Origin: an uncultured Bacteroidales bacterium
GTDB lineage: Bacteria > Bacteroidota > Bacteroidia > Bacteroidales > UBA932
Reading direction: 5' to 3'
Assembly (NCBI GenBank): GCA_944326335.1
Contig: CALVDM010000008.1
Span: 23,475-87,474, forward strand
Length of the DNA stretch: 64,000 nt
Each line of letters starts with the position of its first letter. Positions within the stretch are counted from its first letter, which is position 1. Made by a program: the position numbers and the translations under genes. The notes under the pieces were generated by a model. The model was not told the origin of the DNA, ran no database searches, and was given only the letters and a program-made list of their open reading frames with translations. This document shows positions 36,680 through 46,158 of this stretch, one piece after another.

Positions 36680-38844
36680 TGATGAAAAGATATTTTAAGG
36701 AAATACTGCTTATTGCAACGATACTTGCCCTTCCTTGCATGTCGGATGCGGCAAGCCGGACAGCGGCTCTTCCCGAAGTGGCCGGACTCCTGAAGACCGC
36801 AGAGCCTGGAGACACCATCTTCGTCTCTGCCGGGATTTTCTCCGACATGGAACTCAAGTGGGAAGGCAGAGGCACCGCCGAGGCTCCGGTGGTCGTGATT
36901 GCCGAGAGCGCGGGAAAGACCGTAATCACCGGCACATCCACGTTGAAGATATTCGGGCATGACCTTGTGGTCTCGTCCTTCCTTTTCAAGGACGGCAAAC
37001 CCGTAAGGAACAACGGCCCGCTGGTGGAGTTCCGCAACGGAGACCGTCTTGCAACCGGATGCCGCCTGACGGAGTGTGTGATAGACTCGTACAACGCCCT
37101 GAGGAGGGACTACCAGTCGAGCTACGTGCACCTCTACGGCAAGAATAACAGGGTGGACCATTGCTCGTTCACAGGAAAGAAGAGCCTCGGCGTGACACTC
37201 ACCGTCCTTCTGAACTATGACGGCTGCCTCGACAACCACCACAGGATAGACCATAACTGGTTCGGCTACAGACCTGTCTATGGCTCCAACGGCGCAGAGA
37301 CCATAAGGGTAGGGACTTCCCAGCAGTGCATGGAGCCTTCCCGCACGGAAATCACGGACAATGTCTTCTACCGCTGCAACGGAGAAGTCGAGGTCATATC
37401 CATAAAATCCTGCGAGAACAATGTCTCGAGGAATGTGCTGTACGAATGCGAGGGCGTGCTCGCCTTCAGGCACGGGGACAGGAATGTCGCCGAGGACAAC
37501 ATGTTCATCGGGAACGGGCGGCGGAACACGGGCGGAATCCGCATCGTGGGTGCCGGACAGACAGTGCGCGGCAACCTTTTCCACGGATGTGCCGGCGACA
37601 GGTTCTTCTCCGCTCTCGCACTTATGAACGCAGTGCCGAACTCCCTGCCGAACAGGTATATGCAGGTGCAGGATATCCTCATTGAGGACAACGATTTCGT
37701 GGACTGCAACTCGATTGAGTTCGGGACGGGGTGCGATTTCGAGAGGACTCTCGCACCTGATGATATCCTTTTCAGGTCCAACAGGATATACAACCGTTCC
37801 CTGACGGCTCCTTACGAGGTCTTTTCCGATGCTTCAGGGCTCACATTCAAATCCAACAAGGCCCTGCTTGCAGACGGTGCATCCCTTCCTTCCGGATTCT
37901 CCAGGGCTTCCGGGAAAGACATCCCTGCAGCTCCCGGTATTGACGAGGTGAAGGCTGGAGTCGGGGCAAGCTGGTATGAAGACAAGACTGCCGGCGAACC
38001 CACTGCCTCTACGGTCCGGACAGTCGAAGCAGCCTCTGACGCGGACCTTGCCGGAATCGTGGCGGCAGCCGGAGACGGGACCAGGGTCGTCCTCACGGAC
38101 TCCCTGTATCTCATCGGGCATGGCATGACGGTGTCTTCCCGCATGGAGATATGCGCTGCGGAAGGTGTAAGACCGGAAATCCGTTTTGTAGGGAAGAAAT
38201 CCGAGAACATGATTACGATAGCCGACGGCGCAGACCTGACAGTGTCCGGCATCACCTTCAACGGTGTGCTCACGAGCGGGAAAAGCCTCGCAAAGGCTGC
38301 AATCTCCACGGCTGAGGACATGATTGAACCGTACAATCTGAAAGTCATCGGATGCACATTCGTGAATTACGGAGAAAGCGGATTCATCCCTGTCAAGGGC
38401 ACTGCCGGCACATTTGCCGATACCGTGCTCGTGAAAGGCTGCCATTTCGAGGCCCTTTCCGGAGATGGTATCAATTATGCAGCCGAGCTCGGCGACAAGG
38501 GACGCTACAATGCCGATGACATCATAATCGAGGACTGCACCTTCGAGAGGATTCTCGGCCTGCCGGTGAACATTGCACGCAACGGGAGCGACGAAAGCAC
38601 TGCAGGACCTTACGTGTATGTCCGGAACTGCAGGTTCAACGACTGCTGCAACAAGGTGAGAGGCTCGGTGATAAGGATAATCGGGGCGCAGATTCTCGAT
38701 ATTGAAGGCTGCAGCTTCATTGACAGCGGACGCGGCGGCTACTCGATAAGGCTCGATGATGCCCCGTGGGAAAAGATAACAGTCAGAAATCTCAGTTTCG
38801 AGAATTCCGGCGGCATAATGTCCAACAGAAAATTTGATTTATAG
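36679..38844 (+). CDS. PL6 family alginate lyase, two beta-helix domains
   Basis: A 721-residue secreted PL6 enzyme with a classical signal peptide (FKEILLIATILALPCMSDA) rather than a lipobox. The N-terminal catalytic beta-helix spans about 25-390, with Lys243 in ISIKSCEN and Arg264 in LAFRHGD, the same 21-residue spacing. A second beta-helix (about 450-720, VSGITFNGVLTSGK, GCHFEALSGDGINY) resembles the C-terminal helix of two-domain PL6 enzymes such as AlyGC. That layout is often linked to exo-type or poly-G/MG action, but specificity is not readable here. Confidence 0.9.
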   Translation: MMKRYFKEILLIATILALPCMSDAASRTAALPEVAGLLKTAEPGDTIFVSAGIFSDMELKWEGRGTAEAPVVVIAESAGKTVITGTSTLKIFGHDLVVSSFLFKDGKPVRNNGPLVEFRNGDRLATGCRLTECVIDSYNALRRDYQSSYVHLYGKNNRVDHCSFTGKKSLGVTLTVLLNYDGCLDNHHRIDHNWFGYRPVYGSNGAETIRVGTSQQCMEPSRTEITDNVFYRCNGEVEVISIKSCENNVSRNVLYECEGVLAFRHGDRNVAEDNMFIGNGRRNTGGIRIVGAGQTVRGNLFHGCAGDRFFSALALMNAVPNSLPNRYMQVQDILIEDNDFVDCNSIEFGTGCDFERTLAPDDILFRSNRIYNRSLTAPYEVFSDASGLTFKSNKALLADGASLPSGFSRASGKDIPAAPGIDEVKAGVGASWYEDKTAGEPTASTVRTVEAASDADLAGIVAAAGDGTRVVLTDSLYLIGHGMTVSSRMEICAAEGVRPEIRFVGKKSENMITIADGADLTVSGITFNGVLTSGKSLAKAAISTAEDMIEPYNLKVIGCTFVNYGESGFIPVKGTAGTFADTVLVKGCHFEALSGDGINYAAELGDKGRYNADDIIIEDCTFERILGLPVNIARNGSDESTAGPYVYVRNCRFNDCCNKVRGSVIRIIGAQILDIEGCSFIDSGRGGYSIRLDDAPWEKITVRNLSFENSGGIMSNRKFDL

Positions 38845-38848
38845 AAAG

Positions 38849-41053
38849 ATGAAATCACTCATAACCGTTTTTGCTTTACTGATTTCATTGACAGTGTCGG
38901 CTACAACGCATCCGACGCTTCTCCTGACGAAGGACGGGGTGGAGCAGATAAAGTCTTCCCTCGGCACCGTCCCGCAGTTCGATGTGGCTGTGGCGGAGCT
39001 GCTCTCGGATGCCGACGCTGCCCTTGAGAGACCGTTGTGCGTGCCTCAGCCGAAAGACGGAGGCGGGGGCTATTCGCATGAGGCCCACAAGCAGAACTAT
39101 TACGACATGTACTATTGCGGCCTTGCCTACCAGATTACCGGGAAGCCGGAGTATGCCGGGAAGGCAAGGGAGATAATGTATGCCTATGCGGAGCTCTATC
39201 CGACTCTCGGATATCATCCTCTCGGATTGTCTGCCACTCCCGGGAGACTGTTCTGGCAGACCCTGAACGAGAGCGTGTGGCTGGTGCATACCTCGGTGGC
39301 TTACGACTGCATCTACGATTACCTTTCCGCCGGGGACAGGAAACATCTTGAAAAGGACCTTTTCTATCCGATGGCCGACTTCCTGATGAACGGGACACCG
39401 GACAACAGGGCGAACAACAAGGTGTTCAACAAGATGCACAATCACGGTACATGGGCTGTCTCGGCTGTGGGCATGATAGGCATAGCGATGGGGGATGAGG
39501 ACCTGCTCCGGAAGGCTCTCTACGGCTCGGACGGGACAGGGAAGAACGGCGGCTTCATGATGCAGCTCGACTATCTTTTCTCTCCTGACGGCTACTTCAC
39601 TGAAGGAGCTTACTATCAGAGATATGCGATATGGCCGTTCGTGACATTCGCCCAGTGCATAGATCACTGCAGGCCGGAGCTCGGGATATTCTCCTACAGG
39701 GACTCGATTATCCTCAAGGCCGTGGATGCATTGCTCCAGCTGGCATACGACGGAGTGTTCCTCCGCTTCAACGACGCCCTCGAGAAAGGGTATGACGCTC
39801 AGGAGCTGATATTTGCAGTGGACATAGCCTACAATGCGGACAAGACGAACAAGAAGCTACTTTCGGTGGTCCGCGACTACCAGAAGAAAGTGCTTGTCTC
39901 CGATGCCGGATATGCAGTGGCCAAGGCCATAAGGGACGGCGAGGCGGAGCCGATGGTCTACAGGAGCGTCTTCTTCCGGGATGGCGGGAACGGTGACGAA
40001 GGGGGAATCGCCCTCATCCGTTCAGAAGGGGAGGACCGGAACAGCCTCGTGACCTTCAAGGCCACGTCGCACGGACTCAGCCACGGACATTATGACAAAC
40101 TGACCGTGGCCTACTACGACAACGGCAACGAAATCGTGACGGACTACGGCGCATCCCGCTTCCTGAACATCGAGGCCAAGTACAGCGGTCACTACACGAA
40201 GCAGAACAAGACCTATGCAATGACCACAATCGCCCACAACACCCTTGTGGTGGACGAGAAGAGTCAGTTCGGCGGAGACATCAAGGTTTCCTCCAGGTAC
40301 TGGCCGGAAATCTATGCCATGGACCTTGACTCCAGGGATGTCAAGTACGTGTCTGCAATCGAGGAGAACGCTTATCCGGGAGTCCGGATGCACAGGACCC
40401 TCGTTTATGCGGACATACCGTTCCTACAGTGCCCTCTTATCATGGATGTGCTGAAGGCAGACAGCCGGCAGGAACACCGCTACGACTATCCCGTGCATTA
40501 CAACGGACAGATGATAAGCCTTACTGTGCCATACGAAAAGGCTCTGACGGAAATGAGGCCTCTCGGCACTGCCGACGGTTACCGCCATCTCTGGGTGGAG
40601 GCCAGGGCGGCAGGCGGTGACGGCAAGACCACCTATACATGGATGACTGGCGACAGGATGTACAGCCTGAGCGTCAACACCACCCCTTCCACCGAGCTTT
40701 ACCTCGCGAGAATCGGAGCGGACGACCCGGATTTCAATCTCCGTCCGGACCCTGTGTACATCGTCAGGGAGAACGGCGTCAGGTCCCGCACTTTCGTCTC
40801 ATGTCTCGAGACGCACGGGAAATACGACCTTCAGGTGGAGCAGTCGGCGAACCTCGTGCATTCCTGCGAGAGCGTGGCCACTCTGCTTGACACTGCGGAG
40901 TACACTGTGGCGGAGTTTGGATTTGCAGGCGGACATAAGGTCATCCTGTGCATCGCTTCGGCCGACTCGGGAAAGGATGTCGCCCACGAGGTGAACCTCG
41001 AGGACGGGAGACAGCTTTCATGGACAGGCCCTGTAAGCCTGAAATACGAATAA
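38849..41053 (+). CDS. PL17 family oligoalginate lyase (exo)
   Basis: A 734-residue secreted lyase with signal peptide KSLITVFALLISLTVSA; ATG 38849 lies 4 nt after the previous stop and is preferred over a TTG at 38834. The alginate_lyase (alpha/alpha) domain covers about 20-330 and the heparinase II/III-like beta-sheet domain about 360-730. N198 and H199 (KMHNHGTW) and Y255 (GAYYQRY) align with an offset of three with N201, H202 and Y258 of Alg17C as I recall them. PL17 enzymes release unsaturated monomer from oligoalginate, feeding DEH to KdgF and the SDR encoded downstream. Confidence 0.93.
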   Translation: MKSLITVFALLISLTVSATTHPTLLLTKDGVEQIKSSLGTVPQFDVAVAELLSDADAALERPLCVPQPKDGGGGYSHEAHKQNYYDMYYCGLAYQITGKPEYAGKAREIMYAYAELYPTLGYHPLGLSATPGRLFWQTLNESVWLVHTSVAYDCIYDYLSAGDRKHLEKDLFYPMADFLMNGTPDNRANNKVFNKMHNHGTWAVSAVGMIGIAMGDEDLLRKALYGSDGTGKNGGFMMQLDYLFSPDGYFTEGAYYQRYAIWPFVTFAQCIDHCRPELGIFSYRDSIILKAVDALLQLAYDGVFLRFNDALEKGYDAQELIFAVDIAYNADKTNKKLLSVVRDYQKKVLVSDAGYAVAKAIRDGEAEPMVYRSVFFRDGGNGDEGGIALIRSEGEDRNSLVTFKATSHGLSHGHYDKLTVAYYDNGNEIVTDYGASRFLNIEAKYSGHYTKQNKTYAMTTIAHNTLVVDEKSQFGGDIKVSSRYWPEIYAMDLDSRDVKYVSAIEENAYPGVRMHRTLVYADIPFLQCPLIMDVLKADSRQEHRYDYPVHYNGQMISLTVPYEKALTEMRPLGTADGYRHLWVEARAAGGDGKTTYTWMTGDRMYSLSVNTTPSTELYLARIGADDPDFNLRPDPVYIVRENGVRSRTFVSCLETHGKYDLQVEQSANLVHSCESVATLLDTAEYTVAEFGFAGGHKVILCIASADSGKDVAHEVNLEDGRQLSWTGPVSLKYE

Positions 41054-41074
41054 CTTCATAAAAACATAAGGAAC

Positions 41075-41419
41075 ATGAAAACAAGAAGTGAAACTTTCCA
41101 GTACGAAAAGGAATTGCCTTGGGAGCCTGCAGGAGAAGGCGTGAGAAGGCAGATAATGGGCTACGACGGACAGCTCATGGTTGTGAAGGTACATTTTGAC
41201 AAGGGCTCTGTGGGCAATCTCCACGAGCATTTCCACAGCCAGGCGACATACGTCGTAAGCGGCAAGTTCGAACTCACCATCGGTGACAAGAAGGCTGTGC
41301 TCGGAGCCGGCGACGGCTACTATGTGGCCCCTGACGAGCTCCACGGCTGCGTATGTCTCGAGGAAGGCGTGCTCATCGACGTATTTTCACCTCACAGGGA
41401 GGACTTCCTGAAGAAATAA
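41075..41419 (+). CDS. kdgF: KdgF-type cupin, unsaturated uronate linearisation
   Basis: A 114-residue single cupin with the metal site HEHFHSQATYVVSGKFEL and the later His in APDELHGCVCLEEG. KdgF converts 4,5-unsaturated monouronates released by alginate and pectin lyases to the linear 4-deoxy-L-erythro-5-hexoseulose uronate (DEH). It carries no signal peptide, so it acts in the cytoplasm, and it sits directly between the exolyase gene and the uronate transporter, the usual place in alginate operons. Confidence 0.92.
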   Translation: MKTRSETFQYEKELPWEPAGEGVRRQIMGYDGQLMVVKVHFDKGSVGNLHEHFHSQATYVVSGKFELTIGDKKAVLGAGDGYYVAPDELHGCVCLEEGVLIDVFSPHREDFLKK

Positions 41420-41428
41420 CGGGGTGTC

Positions 41429-42730
41429 ATGAAACTTAAAGGATTGAGATGGTGGGTGATTTCGCTTATCGTGGCAATCACCATAATCAACTACCTTGAC
41501 AGGAACACCCTGTCCATAATGTGGCAGGGTATCGTGGAGAGTCTCGGGCTCATCGACAAGGAAGGGCTTACAGAGGCTGAGTACAGCACGCGGAGCAAGG
41601 AGCTGTATGCCTACATCAACATGTTCTTCATGGTGGCATACGGAATCTCGCAGATGCTTTCCGGAAAACTCTACGACAGGATAGGTACGCGCAAGGGTTT
41701 CGTCGCTTCCGTCCTGGTGTGGGGAATTGCGGATGCCTGCACTTCGATAGCCTCTGGTGTCAAATCCCTCTGCGGATTCAGGGCTGCCCTCGGCCTCGGT
41801 GAAGCAGGTCCGTGGCCTGGAGCCACGAAAAGCAATGCGGAGTGGTTCCCTCAGAAGGAAAGGGCCATGGCGCAGGGACTTTTCAATGCAGGTGCGTCAG
41901 TCGGAGCCATACTGTCTCCTATCATAATAGCCCTGCTCTACACCGTGTGCGGCTGGAAGCTGACTTTCGTCGTGGTGGGTTCCCTCGGTCTGCTGTGGAT
42001 TATCCCGTGGCTCATCATCAACAAGAAAGGACCGGCCGAGCACCCGTGGATAACCGACAAGGAAAAGGATTACATCATATCCGGACAGCCGGAATGCAAG
42101 GTGGCTTCCGACAAGGGTCTGTCGTGGGGGCAGCTCCTCGCCAACAGGAAGAGCTATGCCGTGATTCTTGGCCGTTTCTTCCTCGACCCGATATGGTGGA
42201 TGTTCGTGACATGGCTTCCTATCTACCTGTTCGATGTCTACAAGTTCGACATCAAGGACATAGGAATGACTGCATGGGTGCCGTATGTCGGTGCTGCAAT
42301 AGGTTCCCTGACAGGGGGCTGGTTCTCCGGCTACCTTGTAGGCAAGGGCAAGAGTGTCAATTTCTCCCGCAAGATATCCATTGTCATCGGGGCTCTCCTC
42401 ACTCTCCCGGCCCTCATCGCAGTGGCTTTCGTGAATGACGCCATCCAGGCTGTCATGCTCATGGCAGTCATCCTTTGCGGCTACCAGTTCTCCATGAACA
42501 ATATCCAGACGCTCGCAAGCGACCTCTACACAGGCAAGAGCGTCGGTTCTCTCGCAGGTCTCGGCGGCGCGGCTGCCACACTCGGCACCATAATCTCCAT
42601 TTTCCTCGTGCCTATGCTTACAGAGGGCGGGAACTGGGTGCCTTTCTTCGTGATGGGTGCGCTTCTGGTGCCGCTCAGCCTGATATGCATTTTTGTATTC
42701 GGCGGTAAAATTGAACAACAGGTCAAGTGA
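41429..42730 (+). CDS. MFS uronate transporter, ExuT-like (anion:cation symporter family)
   Basis: A 433-residue inner membrane protein with 12 hydrophobic segments. NYLDRNTLSIMWQGIV and GLGEAGPWPGATKSNAEWFP (by its key words GLGEAGPWPG and EWFPQKERA) are hallmarks of the ExuT/GudP hexuronate branch of the ACS family. In the alginate operon it should bring unsaturated uronate or DEH from periplasm to cytoplasm. It starts 9 nt after kdgF and ends 26 nt before the reductase gene. Related transporters carry glucuronate and galacturonate, so exact substrate is inferred. Confidence 0.9.
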   Translation: MKLKGLRWWVISLIVAITIINYLDRNTLSIMWQGIVESLGLIDKEGLTEAEYSTRSKELYAYINMFFMVAYGISQMLSGKLYDRIGTRKGFVASVLVWGIADACTSIASGVKSLCGFRAALGLGEAGPWPGATKSNAEWFPQKERAMAQGLFNAGASVGAILSPIIIALLYTVCGWKLTFVVVGSLGLLWIIPWLIINKKGPAEHPWITDKEKDYIISGQPECKVASDKGLSWGQLLANRKSYAVILGRFFLDPIWWMFVTWLPIYLFDVYKFDIKDIGMTAWVPYVGAAIGSLTGGWFSGYLVGKGKSVNFSRKISIVIGALLTLPALIAVAFVNDAIQAVMLMAVILCGYQFSMNNIQTLASDLYTGKSVGSLAGLGGAAATLGTIISIFLVPMLTEGGNWVPFFVMGALLVPLSLICIFVFGGKIEQQVK

Positions 42731-42756
42731 AATGACCATAAAATCAATAGTGTATT

Positions 42757-43518
42757 ATGAATTGTAAAAGACTTGAAGGAAAGGTCGCAGTAGTGACCGG
42801 CGGTGCACGCGACCTTGGCAGGGCGATTTCAGTGAAACTTGCCCTTGAAGGCGCAAAGGTATGTCTGAACTATTTTGACAACGAGGAGGATGCAAAGACA
42901 ACCCTCGAGATGATCAAGAAAGACGGAGGTACAGCCATCGCTGTCCAGGGTGACATGACAAAGGCAGCTGAAGTCAAGAATCTTTTCGCGAAGGCCGGTG
43001 AGGCATTCGGCGGCAAGGTGGACATTCTTGTAAATGTTGTCGGAGGTATTGTCGGAAGAAAGCTCATCACCGAGCAGGACGAGGCATGGTATGACTTCAT
43101 CATGGACGTGAACATGAGAAGCGTTTTCCTCTGCACAAGGGAAGTTGTCCCTATGATGCCTAAGGGAGGCTCCATAATCAACTTCTCTTCACAGGCTGCT
43201 CGTGACGGCGGCGGATACGGAGCATCCGTATATGCAACTGCCAAGGCAGCTGTCATGTGCCACACAAGGGCCATGGCAAAGGAACTCGGCCCTCAGGGCA
43301 TCAGGGTCAACGCCCTTGCTCCGGGTATGATAAACACATCGTTCCACGACAGGTTCACCAAACCGGAAGCCCGCGAGAACCTTCACCACACTGCTCCGCT
43401 CCGCAGAGAGGGAGAGGCAAGCGAGGTGGCAGACCTCGTATGCTTCCTTGCCTGCGACGAGTCGTCGTACCTGACAGGTACCAACATCGATATCAACGGC
43501 GGTTGCCTGTTCTCGTAA
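42757..43518 (+). CDS. SDR family oxidoreductase, probable DEH reductase
   Basis: A 253-residue short-chain dehydrogenase. The cofactor motif is TGGARDLGRAI (TGxxxxxG), NVVGGIVG replaces the usual NNAG, and the catalytic Ser, Tyr and Lys lie in FSSQAARDGGGYGASVYATAKAA (S-x12-Y-x3-K). In alginate pathways an SDR reduces DEH to 2-keto-3-deoxy-D-gluconate with NAD(P)H; its place after KdgF and the transporter makes that the likely reaction. KDG kinase and KDPG aldolase are not in this window. A strong terminator follows 21 nt after the stop, closing the main operon. Confidence 0.88.
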   Translation: MNCKRLEGKVAVVTGGARDLGRAISVKLALEGAKVCLNYFDNEEDAKTTLEMIKKDGGTAIAVQGDMTKAAEVKNLFAKAGEAFGGKVDILVNVVGGIVGRKLITEQDEAWYDFIMDVNMRSVFLCTREVVPMMPKGGSIINFSSQAARDGGGYGASVYATAKAAVMCHTRAMAKELGPQGIRVNALAPGMINTSFHDRFTKPEARENLHHTAPLRREGEASEVADLVCFLACDESSYLTGTNIDINGGCLFS

Positions 43519-43539
43519 GGTATTCATTTTCAGGGATTC

Positions 43540-43573
43540 GGGTTGTGCCATTCCGTGTGACACAACCCTTTTT
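43540..43573 (+). terminator. Rho-independent terminator of the main alginate operon
   Basis: GGGTTGTG (43540-43547) pairs with CACAACCC (43561-43568), followed directly by TTTTT. It separates the 18-kb operon from the small peptide gene and the mosaic lipoprotein downstream. Confidence 0.88.
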
Positions 43574-43605
43574 CCGTTAAAAGACATTTCTTAAACCAGA
43601 TGACA

Positions 43606-43740
43606 ATGAAAGAAAATTACGAAATACCCGAGCTGAGGGTTATTGAAATGCAGGTCGAGTCAGGCTTTGCTCAGACAGGCTGGCCGGATTCGATGATTCC
43701 GGACAACGACGGCAACTGGAATGACAACGGAACAATCTAA
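43606..43740 (+). CDS. Small 44-residue peptide gene
   Basis: An open frame of 44 codons (46 from an in-frame ATG at 43600) encoding MKENYEIPELRVIEMQVESG, then FAQTGWPDSMIPDNDGNWND and NGTI. It has no signal peptide, is rich in Asp, Asn, Gly and Trp at the C-terminus, and ends 12 nt before the mosaic lipoprotein. Short genes that begin with a K-x-Y-x-x-P-E-[IL]-x-V-[IV] pattern are common just ahead of fimbrillin-like genes in Bacteroidales; their role is unknown to me. Leader peptide or small structural partner are possible. Confidence 0.6.
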   Translation: MKENYEIPELRVIEMQVESGFAQTGWPDSMIPDNDGNWNDNGTI

Positions 43741-43752
43741 ACAGGAAGACGT

Positions 43753-46158
43753 ATGAAAAGACCATATAAGAGCATGGCATTTGCGGCAGCATTGTGCACA
43801 ACTGTCTTTGCCTCATGCCAGAAAATTAACGAAAGCGACCTTGCAGCCTCTGCAGGGGACATCATCACAAAGACGCTTCCAGTGAGCCGTGAGCTCTGGA
43901 CATCGGAAGCCACTAAAAGCACATACGAGGAAGGCGTCGGCCTCTATCTCACCGGGGATGAGCACATTTCCGTCTTCTATTCTCCATACGTCGAAGGTGC
44001 CGAGGGCATTGTCAATCTTCAGCAGAACGATGTCGAGGCCTTCCCTGCCGGCGATGGAAAATACACCTTCTCCCATGACGCGATAGAAGGAGCCGAATCC
44101 TACAATTACTATTTCCTTATGCCGTACACTCAAAGGGCAAGCGCGAATTCTGACAGGACAGGAATGTCCGCAAGGCTTTCTCCCGTACAGTGCCCGGGAG
44201 AGAATGACATAGACCCTTCCAACGACTGGCTCATAGGAAGGATGCAGACGGATGTCGCAAAGGCGGATGAACTGCAGGTCACTGAATTCAAGAGGCTTTT
44301 CGCCCCGTTCAAGCTCGTGGTGGCAGACCCAGACAACATCTTCGGTGATGAAAAGCTCCGCACCGCCACCCTTACCTTCAGCCAGGATGCCACAAACAAG
44401 TACAATTCGATTGTGGGCGTGTTCTATGCCGACTTCAGCGACAACTATGAAGATGCAGGTGTCTTGAGTTTTCTCAGCACCGCCCCGGGAAACTCGGTTA
44501 CTGCCGTGTTCGGAGAGGACGGATGCAGCAAGACAGCCGAGGGCTATCCTGTCTGGTTCATGCTCAATCCGATAGACATTCAGGAAGGCGATGCGACTCT
44601 GACTGTCTCGTCCGACACCAGGACCATCACGAGAAGCGTCAGCCTGTCTTCGCCTGTCACCATAGAGGAAGGCAAGTTCAACAGACTCACATTCAACATG
44701 TCCGGCTCGGGCATGCTTCCTGAGGAAGAGTCCGTGACACAGTCCTTCTCTTCCGTTTCCTCCCTTTCCGACATCCTCGTGGCAAGCGACGGAAACAGTT
44801 ATCAGTGGGGCTTCAACAAATGCCTCAGCGTGTCCGATGCCGGTGCCCGCGGCCTGCGGCTCAACAACTCCACATTGGAGCTGCCGACATTTGCCGGAAA
44901 GAAACTTTCCGGAATACGCTTCATCGCACACAGGGCAAGCGCGAACGGTACTTATACCATTACGGTTTCGGCAGGGGAGGACGTCGTGGCTACCGCTGAT
45001 TTCAATTACTACACATTGACGAAGACGGGTGGGGTCTGCGAGGTGGAGATTCCTGAGGAATATTCGGATGCCGCCCTTAGTGTTACTGCGAGCAGCAACT
45101 GGATTGCCTTTTCCGCGATAACCTTCCTGTTCGATGCCACGGAAACCGACCCGGACGCCCCGAGGCTCGGCTCTGTGCAGCCTGCAGACCCTGAATACGG
45201 ACATCTTTATCTCGGAAGGGAAGCGGTGGTCAGCGGAGAGAATCTTGCCTCTGTCACAGCCTTTACGGTGGACGGGGTGGAGGCTCCGGTGTCCGGTACG
45301 CCAACAGCGACCGAGGCCAGGTTCGTGATGCCTGAGACCATATCGGGTACTTCTGCAAAGGTCGTCACCCTGGGCGCCGTGACACCTGAGGGCGACTTCA
45401 CGCTCGGCACTGTCACTGTGTATCCGTTCTACTGCACAAAAGGACTCAGAATCGGAGTGGGCTCCAATTCTTCTGCAAACTATACCGATGACGGCCGGAA
45501 CATGTCTTTCCTCCTTCTCGACGAGGGCCGTGTCATTTCTGCTCAGGAGTGGGTCGAAAGCAGCATCGACCCGTTCGCAATGTCAGGGAACAACACCGTG
45601 ACCACTGCTACATGTCATGTAACAGGGACAGAGGAGGAATATTACAGTGTGCAGCCGTACATGTTCCTGACAAGTTCGGGTACTGTCGAGGATGGGGATG
45701 CAAAACTGGCATTCCAGAATCCTTCAGGCTCCACTTCCCAGCTGAGGAACCATCGTTATCCGGGGAATACGTCGGTCATAGGTGACAACAAAACCCTCGG
45801 CACCCCTGTGGTGAAATTCCGTATCATAGACGATGACGACGCCGTGAAGTCAGCCGTAAGCGACGGCAGCCTCGACGACATACTCGCCCATGACAACATG
45901 TGCGGGGCAAATGCACCGGCATTGGGGACTGTCGAAGGCGACACCTGGGTGGAAGGAAGCGTCATTGCCGTGCAGTATGAGAACTACGGCCATGCGTCCG
46001 CCACTGCTGACCGTCCTGAAGACATTTCCGATGTGAAGAATCAGGGGTATATCTACATCAGGGATATCACTTGCGCGGACCTTGCGACCGGTTATCCGAT
46101 ATATCCTACGACAGGTTATGTCGAGTTCGACCTCTACTGGTCCAATCCTTTGAATTGA
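43753..46158 (+). CDS. Mosaic surface lipoprotein: fimbrillin-like, beta-sandwich, TIG and shared C-terminal domain
   Basis: An 801-residue lipoprotein (lipobox VFASC). The N-terminal 300 residues resemble fimbrillin/Mfa-type proteins (TKSTYEEGVGLYLTGDEHI, later EEGKFNRLTFNMSGSG). A beta-sandwich-like segment follows (about 320-460), then one TIG repeat (about 470-555, HLYLGREAVVSGENLASV) and the 245-residue domain shared with the two operon SGBPs (SFLLLDEGRVISAQEWV, EEYYSVQPYMFLTSSG, QLRNHRY, GTPVVKFR, FDLYWSNPLN). The shared ending strongly suggests the same ligand, alginate. It is transcribed separately from the main operon or by read-through past the terminator. Confidence 0.82.
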   Translation: MKRPYKSMAFAAALCTTVFASCQKINESDLAASAGDIITKTLPVSRELWTSEATKSTYEEGVGLYLTGDEHISVFYSPYVEGAEGIVNLQQNDVEAFPAGDGKYTFSHDAIEGAESYNYYFLMPYTQRASANSDRTGMSARLSPVQCPGENDIDPSNDWLIGRMQTDVAKADELQVTEFKRLFAPFKLVVADPDNIFGDEKLRTATLTFSQDATNKYNSIVGVFYADFSDNYEDAGVLSFLSTAPGNSVTAVFGEDGCSKTAEGYPVWFMLNPIDIQEGDATLTVSSDTRTITRSVSLSSPVTIEEGKFNRLTFNMSGSGMLPEEESVTQSFSSVSSLSDILVASDGNSYQWGFNKCLSVSDAGARGLRLNNSTLELPTFAGKKLSGIRFIAHRASANGTYTITVSAGEDVVATADFNYYTLTKTGGVCEVEIPEEYSDAALSVTASSNWIAFSAITFLFDATETDPDAPRLGSVQPADPEYGHLYLGREAVVSGENLASVTAFTVDGVEAPVSGTPTATEARFVMPETISGTSAKVVTLGAVTPEGDFTLGTVTVYPFYCTKGLRIGVGSNSSANYTDDGRNMSFLLLDEGRVISAQEWVESSIDPFAMSGNNTVTTATCHVTGTEEEYYSVQPYMFLTSSGTVEDGDAKLAFQNPSGSTSQLRNHRYPGNTSVIGDNKTLGTPVVKFRIIDDDDAVKSAVSDGSLDDILAHDNMCGANAPALGTVEGDTWVEGSVIAVQYENYGHASATADRPEDISDVKNQGYIYIRDITCADLATGYPIYPTTGYVEFDLYWSNPLN

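Noticed and set aside
36616-37584. 322-codon minus-strand frame across the second PL6 gene
   Set aside because: Opposite-strand shadow; the plus-strand PL6 has both catalytic residues and a continuous beta-helix pattern.
43813-45204. 463-codon open frame on the minus strand within the mosaic lipoprotein gene
   Set aside because: Shadow of a GC-rich coding region; no signal peptide, domain or upstream promoter, while the plus-strand frame has a lipobox and homologous domains.
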